A stretch of 9,641 bases of DNA from contig JAQVZK010000064.1 in assembly GCA_028708195.1 (NCBI GenBank), positions 1 to 9,641 on the forward strand, given 5' to 3'. Under the pieces are notes generated by a model. It was given only the letters and a program-made list of their open reading frames with translations. It was not told the DNA's origin and made no database searches. A program made the translations under genes and the position numbers. This DNA comes from Desulfovibrio sp. Its GTDB lineage: Bacteria; Desulfobacterota; Desulfovibrionia; Desulfovibrionales; Desulfovibrionaceae. Of the stretch, positions 5,043-9,641 are shown piece by piece (position 1 is the stretch's first letter; every line of letters begins with the position of its first letter).

Positions 5043-6158
5043 ATGACGACGACATATCATTACAATAAATTTCCGCCTGATAAATTGGAGTGGGAAAAGC
5101 TTATTCCTCTTCTGGGACCAACCAGTGCCGCCATCGCTCACTATGACGGAGTTCTTACGGCTGTGCCCAATGCGGACGTTTTGCTCTCACCCCTAACAAC
5201 TCAAGAGGCCGTACTTTCTTCTCGCATTGAGGGCACACAAGCAACTATGGGAGAAGTACTGGAGTATGAGGCTGCAGGGGACACGGGAAAGTACGATGAA
5301 AATCGCAAGGCAGACATCTTTGAAGTGCTCAATTATCGAAAGGCTATGCGGGAGGCAGAGCACCTTCTTTTAGACTTGCCCCTTTCGCAACGCTTCATGA
5401 AAAAAATTCATGAGACCTTGCTCTCTGGAGTTCGCGGGCAAAATAAAGCTCCTGGCGAGTACCGCAGAGTCCCTAACTGGATCGGCCCTGCGGGTTGTAC
5501 TATGGATACGGCTTTCTTTGTGCCCATCAGCGCTGAAAAACTGCCGGCAGGAATGGACGCATGGGAAAATTTTATCCACACAACTTATATGGATAAACTC
5601 GTACAACTTGCTTTACTTCACGTTGAATTCGAGGCGCTACACCCATTTTTAGATGGTAACGGACGGCTTGGTCGCATGCTTGTCCCACTCTTTATGTGGC
5701 AGAAAGGGCTTATCTCTCGCCCTATGTTCTATATTAGTGCAGTATTTGAACACGATCGAGAAAGCTACTATAGCCAACTCCGTTCAGTTTCACAAAATGG
5801 CACATGGACAGAGTGGTGCATTTTCTTTTTACAGGCGGTGCAAAAACAGGCTGAAGACAACGTTGAAAAAGCCAAAAATATCCTTTCACTTTATGACAAA
5901 ATGAAACGCACGATACCTGAGATTACACACTCGCAACATGCGATTCGTGCTGTGGATTGGATTTTTAATTTTCCAATTTTTTCTTCCCACCTCTTTCTTC
6001 AGCGTGCTGAAATCCCCGGTCCTACGGCACGCCGTATTTTGAACATCCTGGCGGAAAACAATATCCTGAAGGTTCTCAGCCCCGCAAGTGGAAGGCGTGC
6101 TGCAACGTATTGTTTTCCCGACATTCTTAATTTGGCAGAAGGGAAGCAAGCCTTTTGA
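5043..6158 (+). CDS. fic: Fic-domain protein AMP-transferase, class II (self-inhibited)
   Basis: Fic enzymes transfer AMP (sometimes another nucleotide part) from ATP to a hydroxyl group of target proteins. The 371-residue product has the complete active motif HPFLDGNGRLGR (200-211), matching HxFx(D/E)GNGRxxR with catalytic His200. An inhibitory helix motif SSRIEG lies at 59-64, with Glu63 as the residue expected to block ATP binding. A motif N-terminal to the Fic core defines class II, so no separate antitoxin is needed. The N-terminal region fits the Fic_N/DUF4172-type domain. The C-terminal part (about 290-365, with PGPTARRILNILAENNILK) looks like a winged helix. Size and layout resemble the well-studied Shewanella SoFic. 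AAGGA lies five bases before ATG. The gene is AT-richer than the core genes, has no partner in the window, and sits between repeats in the accessory segment; its target is unknown. Confidence 0.93.
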   Translation: MTTTYHYNKFPPDKLEWEKLIPLLGPTSAAIAHYDGVLTAVPNADVLLSPLTTQEAVLSSRIEGTQATMGEVLEYEAAGDTGKYDENRKADIFEVLNYRKAMREAEHLLLDLPLSQRFMKKIHETLLSGVRGQNKAPGEYRRVPNWIGPAGCTMDTAFFVPISAEKLPAGMDAWENFIHTTYMDKLVQLALLHVEFEALHPFLDGNGRLGRMLVPLFMWQKGLISRPMFYISAVFEHDRESYYSQLRSVSQNGTWTEWCIFFLQAVQKQAEDNVEKAKNILSLYDKMKRTIPEITHSQHAIRAVDWIFNFPIFSSHLFLQRAEIPGPTARRILNILAENNILKVLSPASGRRAATYCFPDILNLAEGKQAF

Positions 6159-6181
6159 CGCTCACCTATGTAAAGCAAAAC

Positions 6182-6248
6182 AGTTTGATGATCAAAAAAC
6201 AAGAAAAGTGAGCATCAAACTACTTTGACCCACTTTCATGAGCATCAA
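6182..6248. repeat. Cluster of palindromes and direct repeats after fic
   Basis: TTTGAT-G-ATCAAA (6184-6196) is a perfect palindrome. AGTTTGATG (6182-6190) also pairs perfectly with CATCAAACT (6213-6221). TGAGCATCAA occurs twice (6209-6218 and 6239-6248), and a close copy, TGAGAATCAA, lies upstream of fic at 4967-4976. There is no T-run, so this is not a plain terminator. The remaining stretch to 6404 holds no gene I can support. Confidence 0.5.
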
Positions 6249-6404
6249 GACAACAGAAAAAACTCCCATCCTGCTTTGCTCCTGGTGCCTAAACGCAAGG
6301 GCATACCCCCCCTAGAAGTGGCACACCGTAAGGGGTTGCGGCGGAGTGCACATCCAACTCAAAAACTTTGGCCGATGCGCGCAAATTGGCATAAGTAGCC
6401 ATAC

Positions 6405-6427
6405 AAAAAGCCGCCCTCAAGGGCGGC
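6405..6427 (-). terminator. Terminator of the minus-strand small-gene pair
   Basis: GCCGCCCT (6410-6417) and AGGGCGGC (6420-6427) form a perfect GC-rich stem, drawn best as 7 bp with a TCAA loop. On the minus strand it is followed by five T residues (6405-6409). It lies about 45 bases after the stop of the Lar-like gene and is the strongest reason to end the minus-strand transcript here. Confidence 0.85.
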
Positions 6428-6472
6428 CGCTGTTCTTTTAATTCCTGAATCTTCTTCTCGCGTTTCAAGCTC

Positions 6473-6664
6473 TCACGCTTCAAGGGAATTCCATAAGCGT
6501 ATGGCTGCTGATTCGCTCACCGACCACCGTAGTGGCCCATTGCCGCACTCGCAGGTGATCCGATAAAGATCACGCGTGCGACCAAGAGGACGTGAGGATG
6601 CTATGCGGGATGGAAGCATGCCGCATCTGAAACATGGCCTGACAGGTATCGGAGTTTTTTCCAT
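6473..6664 (-). CDS. Lar-like zinc-ribbon protein, 63 residues
   Basis: The small protein has two cysteine pairs, RPCFRCG (Cys11, Cys14) and TCECGNGP (Cys38, Cys40). The ending SVSESAAIRLWN follows. This is the layout of Lar-type restriction-alleviation and related phage zinc-ribbon proteins (CPFCG ... C.CG...A...WN). Lar itself modulates type I restriction enzymes in Rac prophage; most relatives are uncharacterised phage or plasmid proteins, so the name gives a fold, not a proven role. The start at 6664 follows the preceding minus-strand stop by 16 bases and has no evident Shine-Dalgarno, so translation may depend on coupling with the gene before it. It supports a phage-like origin for the accessory segment. 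Confidence 0.65.
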   Translation of the reverse strand: MEKTPIPVRPCFRCGMLPSRIASSRPLGRTRDLYRITCECGNGPLRWSVSESAAIRLWNSLEA

Positions 6665-6680
6665 AGGAATACACGAAGTT

Positions 6681-6917
6681 TTATTGGCTATCCCGAAGAT
6701 GCGCTGAATTGAGCCTCATCCTTGTTTCGTCAATAACCATCTTTAGCTTTTTGTTAAAATCATCCTTCTTCACAATTGACGTACTTGCTCCAAACCATCT
6801 ATGCACTTTAACTTCTTCTGAGGTCGGTGGCACACTATTAAGATAATTTGTCCAGTTAGCTAAAACACGCTCAATCTCAAACCGTTGTTTTCTCGTAATC
6901 ACATTATTAAATTTCAT
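6681..6917 (-). CDS. Small basic unknown protein, 78 residues
   Basis: The product is rich in Lys, Arg and Asn and looks mainly helical (KQRFEIERVLANWTNYLNS, then KKDDFNKKLKMVIDETRMRL). I recognise no family. The gene is clearly AT-richer than the core genes. ATG 6917 is preceded by AAGAGA, a weak ribosome-binding site, and by a good minus-strand promoter about 75 bases upstream. It probably forms a two-gene transcript with the Lar-like gene that follows 16 bases after its stop and ends at the terminator near 6405. Likely a remnant phage or island accessory gene; a DNA-binding or regulatory role is possible but not shown. Confidence 0.55.
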   Translation of the reverse strand: MKFNNVITRKQRFEIERVLANWTNYLNSVPPTSEEVKVHRWFGASTSIVKKDDFNKKLKMVIDETRMRLNSAHLRDSQ

Positions 6918-6992
6918 CGTCTCTTAATATGCCACAAATAAAGAAGCTACACAAGCTTATTAATTTTCACAGCGAAAACACTACATTTAAAA

Positions 6993-7021
6993 AATATAAC
7001 ATGCTTATATGTTTAAGTAAA
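6993..7021 (-). promoter_or_regulatory. Promoter with internal operator for the minus-strand small genes
   Basis: Read on the minus strand, TTTACT (7016-7021) and TATATT (6993-6998) are exactly 17 bases apart, and TG one base before the -10 makes it an extended -10. The spacer contains an inverted repeat, AACAT (6998-7002) and ATGTT (7009-7013), placed as a repressor site between the two hexamers. The expected start near 6986 leaves a leader of about 70 bases before ATG 6917. The bases from 7022 to 7175 show no gene. Confidence 0.55.
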
Positions 7022-7175
7022 TTTAGAGAGATTCAAAATCGAACGCCCCCTGTCTTCATCTATCGCCACGTACCCGCTTTTATAAATCTGCGCATATAAT
7101 CGTACCTCGCCTCACCCGCTTGACATGCGGGCATCCAGTAATATCCCCGTGAATCCTGCCGGAGTGACCGCACGC

Positions 7176-7207
7176 AAAAAGCGCCGACCAGACCAAGGCC
7201 GCTTTCA
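7176..7207 (-). terminator. Terminator of the MOSC gene
   Basis: Read on the minus strand, AAAGCGGCC (7197-7205) pairs with GGCGCTTT (7178-7185) with one bulged base and an 11-base loop, and the stem ends in five T residues. It lies 25 bases after the stop of the MOSC gene. Confidence 0.7.
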
Positions 7208-7230
7208 GATACTGCTACCGTTGAAATGCC

Positions 7231-7680
7231 CTAGCTGCCTTCGGTTTCAATGGGCAGCACGTGCATGACATCGCCGGGCCGCACAAGTCCACCGCGCAAA
7301 ATCCTGACAAACACGCCCTGGCGGGGCATGATGCAGTCGCCCATTGTGTGAAATATCTGGCAGTGGTTGTGACATTCCTTGCCTATTTGCGACACTTCCA
7401 TAAGAACGTCATTGCAGGAAAGGCGCGTGCCCACGGGCAGCGCCGCGAAATCGATGCCGTCCACAACAAGATTCTCGCCAAAACAGCCGTGCGTGACGAT
7501 GGCCCCCCTGGCCTTGAAGTCCTCGATAGCCTGCCAGGACAACAGACTGACCTGACGGTGCCACTTTCCGGCGTGGGCATCGCCCTCTATACCGTGATCC
7601 ACCACAAGGGTGGGCGAAGGAACGGTTTTTTTGGCAGTGCCTTTTTTGGAACTGGTTCAGTTGGCCTTGATGATACCCAT
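7231..7680 (-). CDS. MOSC-domain protein with an in-frame TGA at codon 8
   Basis: MOSC domains are the C-terminal sulfur-carrier-type domain of molybdenum cofactor sulfurases; small free-standing versions are linked to molybdenum cofactor metabolism, often without known reaction. The main body has GIEGDAHAGKWHRQVSLLSW, then GCFGENLVVDGIDFAALPVG, QIGKECHNHCQIF with the conserved Cys-His, and CIMPRQGVFVRIL, all typical of the family. The open stretch only reaches GTG 7605. However, the frame continues upstream as TSSKKGTAKKTVPSPTLV to a TGA at 7657-7659. Before that it reads MGIIKAN from ATG 7680, which has AGGA seven to eight bases upstream. MG.I.A...S.KKGT is the normal N-terminus of these proteins, and the total of 149 codons is the normal length. 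The TGA may encode selenocysteine, be a nonsense mutation, or be a sequence error; if translation restarts at GTG 7605, about 25 residues are lost. Confidence 0.85.
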
Positions 7681-8101
7681 AATTCTTTCCTGTGGTTGAG
7701 AGCGATCCTGCTTGTCTGTGCCGCCAGATGCAGCAGCATGGGTGCCAAGCATTTAGTATTTGCGCCGAGCGGTTCTGCCAGCCAGTCGCCATTGCGCAAC
7801 GAAAGCTCTGCATCCTGTGCCGCCGGATGTTGCGCTGCCCGTGGCTGCTGTGCCGGACTCACAAGCCTGGCGGCTGCGGCTGTTCGCCCCGAGAAACCTT
7901 AGCAATTTAGTAGAAGAACCCTACCCCGTCCCACGTGTATGTGCAATGCTCTAAGCTGGATAGCTTCGGTGCGCTTCTACGCCCCGTACCCCGCGCGCGT
8001 GGCAGCCCCTGCCCTGCTTGGCCCAAAGGCGCTGCAAGCCTCAAACAATGTTTATAAGGAAGGAAGTAGCCGAATAAAATGCACGAAAGTTCAAAAAACT
8101 G
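7681..8101. other. Gene-free stretch between the MOSC gene and the tRNA-Val promoter
   Basis: Several overlapping frames are open here but none has a ribosome-binding site or a recognisable product, and they contradict one another. The half next to the MOSC gene carries two look-alike hairpins described separately and would be its transcribed leader. No minus-strand promoter stands out. The last 50 bases before the tRNA-Val promoter are A-rich (8070-8101) and could act as an UP element. Confidence 0.4.
7715..7829. repeat. Two similar hairpins upstream of the MOSC gene
   Basis: CTGTGCCGCC(A/G)GATG occurs at 7716-7730 and 7815-7829, with 14 of 15 bases equal. In each copy the flanks pair: TCT with AGA around the first (7715-7717 and 7726-7728), CATCC with GGATG around the second (7811-7815 and 7825-7829). 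The one base that differs is matched by a change in the opposite arm, so pairing is kept. They lie 40 to 150 bases upstream of the MOSC start on the strand opposite to the text. Confidence 0.4.
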
Positions 8102-8130
8102 TTGACGGGCGGGGCGTGAGTAGCTATATA
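8102..8130 (+). promoter_or_regulatory. Strong promoter of tRNA-Val
   Basis: TTGACG (8102-8107) and TATATA (8125-8130) are separated by exactly 17 bases and both are one step from consensus. Transcription would begin near 8137, ten bases before the mature tRNA. The sequence upstream is A-rich. A GC-rich run ahead of the -10 resembles a stringent-control discriminator but lies on its upstream side, so I make no claim of that. Confidence 0.85.
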
Positions 8131-8146
8131 ACCCCTTGCCTCATGT

Positions 8147-8223
8147 AGGAGCGTAGCTCAGGTGGCTAGAGCACTTCCTTGACACGGAAGGGGTCAACAG
8201 TTCAAGTCTGTTCGTTCCTACCA
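8147..8223 (+). tRNA. tRNA-Val, anticodon GAC, CCA encoded
   Basis: The acceptor AGGAGCG (8147-8153) pairs with CGTTCCT (8213-8219) with one G-U pair, followed by discriminator A and encoded CCA (8221-8223). The D arm has GCTC and GAGC. The anticodon stem CTTCC/GGAAG holds the loop TTGACAC, so the anticodon is GAC (8181-8183), reading valine codons GUC and GUU. The T arm is AACAG-TTCAAGT-CTGTT. It is the first element of a transcript that would lead into the thrS leader. Confidence 0.95.
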
Positions 8224-8284
8224 AAAGAAACTTTGGGGTTGATTCCCCTTAACGGCGGAAGGCCTTGGCCCCGCCCATAGCACA

Positions 8285-8302
8285 GGCTGCCGCAAGGCGG
8301 CC
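8285..8302 (+). other. GNRA-capped hairpin in the tRNA-Val/thrS leader
   Basis: GGCTGCC (8285-8291) pairs with GGCGGCC (8296-8302), including one G-U pair, and is closed by a GCAA tetraloop. Other small stems precede it: GGGG/CCCC around 8235-8248, and GGCGG/CCGCC around 8254-8275. With the terminator that follows they make a structured RNA between tRNA-Val and thrS. No threonine tRNA mimic is recognised. Confidence 0.5.
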
Positions 8303-8323
8303 GAATGACCGGTATCGGCGCAG

Positions 8324-8352
8324 TGGGGAGGTTTACCTCCCCATTTTGTTTT
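8324..8352 (+). terminator. Terminator between tRNA-Val and thrS
   Basis: TGGGGAGG (8324-8331) and CCTCCCCA (8336-8343) make a perfect 8-bp stem with a TTTA loop, followed by TTTTGTTTT. It would end the tRNA-Val transcript. Because it lies 50 bases before the thrS start with no clear promoter between them, it may also work as an attenuator for thrS. Confidence 0.9.
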
Positions 8353-8402
8353 GGCATTCTGTCAGGCCGGGCAGCGCCTCCGGCAACGCTAAGGAGTTTT
8401 TC

Positions 8403-9641
8403 ATGAATGTCCGTGTGGAAGGGCAAATGGTTGAGGGGCTGCCAGGCGACAGCGTAGCCTCCGTGCTCCAGAAAGCCTTGAGCGGCAAAAAGTTCAAGGC
8501 CGTCGTGGCCGCCCGCGCGCCTGGCGACGCGCAAGCCCTGCTTGACCTTTCTTCTCCGGTACCCGCCGGCTGCGGCGAGCTTGAGCCCGTGTACGCCGAC
8601 TCGCCCGAAGGCCTGCAGATGATCCGCCACTCCACCGCCCACGTTATGGCGGCGGCGGTGCAAAAACTTTTTCCCAAGGCCAGGGTCACCATCGGGCCCG
8701 CCATCGATTCCGGCTTTTACTACGACTTTGACGTAGAAAAGCCCTTTTCTAGCGAAGATTTTCCCGCCATTGAAGCTGAAATGCAGCGCATAGCCAACGA
8801 GCGTGCGCCTTTCACCCATGAAGTGCTGACCAAGGCCGAGGCCGTGGCGCGCTTCAAAGCTATGGGCGAGAACTATAAGGTTGAGATCATTGACGGTATC
8901 GACGCCGACACGGTGACGGTCTATACCTGCGGTGATTTTGCAGACCTGTGCCGCGGCCCGCACGTGCCGCACGCGGGCTTTGCCAAAGCCTCAAAGCTCA
9001 TGAGCGTGGCTGGTGCCTACTGGCGCGGCGACGAAAAAAACCGCATGCTGTCGCGCATTTACGGAACAGCGTTTGCGGATGAAAAAGCCCTTGCCGCCTA
9101 CCTGAAGCAGATGGAAGAAGCCAAACGCCGCGACCACCGCAAGCTTGGCCGCGAGCTTTCGCTCTTCACTTTCAAGGAAGACGTGGCCCCCGGCATGGTG
9201 TTCTGGCTGCCCAAGGGCATGCTTGTGCGCACCATTCTTGAGGACTTCTGGCGCAAAGAGCACCTCAAGCGCAATTACGACATCGTGCAGGGCCCGCAGC
9301 TTCTGCGCGTTGAGACGTGGCAGAAGTCCGGCCACTACGACCATTACCGCGAGAACATGTACTTCACCCAGATTGAGGAAGACGCCTACGGCGTCAAGCC
9401 CATGAACTGCATCTCGCACATGCTTATTTATGGTAATGAGCTGCACAGCTACCGCGATTTGCCGCAGCGCTATTTTGAGCTTGGCGTGGTGCACCGCCAC
9501 GAAAAGAGCGGCGTGCTGCACGGGCTCTTGCGTGTGCGCCAGTTCACACAGGACGACGCCCATATCATCTGTGCACCGGAGCAGCTTGAAGACGAAATCC
9601 TTGAGGTCATCCACCTCATCCGCGACCTGATGAATCTCTTT
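8403..9641 (+). CDS. thrS: Threonyl-tRNA synthetase (3' end outside the window)
   Basis: ThrS attaches threonine to tRNA-Thr and removes wrongly attached serine. The frame runs unbroken from ATG 8403 to the window end, 413 of an expected roughly 640 residues, so the end of the catalytic core and the anticodon-binding domain are missing. AAGGAG lies six bases before the ATG. A TGS domain fills about 1-60. The editing domain has HSTAH (His76, His80) and CRGPH (Cys183, His187), the four residues known from the E. coli site. In the catalytic core, Cys336 of PMNCISHM and His387 of QDDAH match two of the three zinc ligands, and motif 2 reads RYFELGVVHRHEKSGVLHG. ISH in place of the common PGH is a lineage variation. 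It is probably followed by infC-rpmI-rplT as in many bacteria, but that is outside the window. Confidence 0.97.
   Translation, partial: MNVRVEGQMVEGLPGDSVASVLQKALSGKKFKAVVAARAPGDAQALLDLSSPVPAGCGELEPVYADSPEGLQMIRHSTAHVMAAAVQKLFPKARVTIGPAIDSGFYYDFDVEKPFSSEDFPAIEAEMQRIANERAPFTHEVLTKAEAVARFKAMGENYKVEIIDGIDADTVTVYTCGDFADLCRGPHVPHAGFAKASKLMSVAGAYWRGDEKNRMLSRIYGTAFADEKALAAYLKQMEEAKRRDHRKLGRELSLFTFKEDVAPGMVFWLPKGMLVRTILEDFWRKEHLKRNYDIVQGPQLLRVETWQKSGHYDHYRENMYFTQIEEDAYGVKPMNCISHMLIYGNELHSYRDLPQRYFELGVVHRHEKSGVLHGLLRVRQFTQDDAHIICAPEQLEDEILEVIHLIRDLMNLF

Noticed and set aside
6289..6483. Minus-strand frame of 64 codons after the Lar-like gene (starts MKRESLKREKK)
   Set aside because: A strong terminator hairpin with a T-run on the same strand (6405-6427) lies inside the frame, encoding the RPPLRAAF stretch, so most of it would not be transcribed. 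The Lys-rich start may be chance.
7115..7144. TTGACA at 7120-7125 within CCCGC/GCGGG as a promoter
   Set aside because: The only -10-like sequence (TAATAT at 7139) is 13 bases away, too close, and no plus-strand gene follows.
7587..7862. Minus-strand frame of 91 codons upstream of and overlapping the MOSC start
   Set aside because: It overlaps the MOSC N-terminus in the wrong phase, has no ribosome-binding site, and no recognisable product.
7261..7902. Plus-strand frame of 213 codons opposite the MOSC gene
   Set aside because: The minus strand encodes a clear MOSC domain; the plus frame has no family features or ribosome-binding site.
4042..8223. tRNA-Leu and tRNA-Val ends as the two attachment sites of one island
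   Set aside because: Apart from TTCAAGT in the T loop and the general CCA end, their 3' sequences differ (CCCGCTCCGGGT versus CTGTTCGTTCCT), so they are not a recombination repeat.
8224..8352. T-box riboswitch for thrS
   Set aside because: No T-box sequence or specifier loop for threonine is visible, and T-boxes are mainly a Gram-positive feature.
8202..9614. Long minus-strand frames of 256 and 207 codons opposite thrS
   Set aside because: The plus strand here is thrS with all family motifs; the minus frames are its shadows.

Overview
The window looks like a chromosome segment from a sulfate-reducing deltaproteobacterium of the Desulfovibrionaceae (Desulfovibrio-like). This is judged from the GC-rich core genes, the style of MoaC, Lgt, PgpA, IF-1 and ThrS, and a small free-standing MOSC-domain gene. 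The genus is an inference from protein style; no database was searched.

Layout. (1) 1-2586, plus strand, housekeeping: the 3' end of an unidentified gene, moaC (molybdenum cofactor), lgt (lipoprotein lipidation; overlaps the moaC stop by one base), a structured intergenic stretch, then infA (translation initiation factor IF-1) with strong hairpins behind it. (2) 2685-3155, minus strand: pgpA (phosphatidylglycerol synthesis). (3) 3510-3959: an unknown 149-residue protein that may be read from a leaderless transcript, with three tandem ~22-bp repeats across its stop. (4) 4042-4126: tRNA-Leu(UAA) with a strong terminator. (5) About 4180-7050: an AT-richer accessory segment directly downstream of tRNA-Leu. 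It starts with arm-like GGGGGCA repeats and the frameshifted N-terminal stub of a tRNA-targeting tyrosine recombinase. It then carries a small unknown ORF, a self-inhibited class II Fic AMP-transferase with repeats and palindromes on both sides, and on the minus strand a promoter, an unknown 78-residue gene, a Lar-like zinc-ribbon gene and a terminator. This reads as the decayed remnant of an integrated element. (6) 7176-7680, minus: a MOSC-domain gene with an in-frame TGA at codon 8, immediately after a good start. (7) 8102-9641, plus: a near-consensus promoter, tRNA-Val(GAC), a leader with hairpins and a terminator, then thrS, which runs off the window end.

How the parts relate. moaC and the MOSC gene both belong to molybdenum-cofactor biology but sit about 6 kb apart on opposite strands. 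lgt and pgpA are both membrane-lipid functions: PgpA makes the phosphatidylglycerol that Lgt uses as diacylglyceryl donor. infA, the two tRNAs and thrS are translation genes. The accessory block separates the two core halves.

The observation most worth checking is the MOSC gene. Its start codon, Shine-Dalgarno and family-like sequence on both sides of a UGA suggest a full-length protein in which UGA falls where I recall homologues having Cys or Asn-Ile-Ser-type residues. Selenocysteine is possible, but the hairpin after the UGA is not a textbook bacterial SECIS, so a nonsense mutation or sequence error remains an equal alternative.
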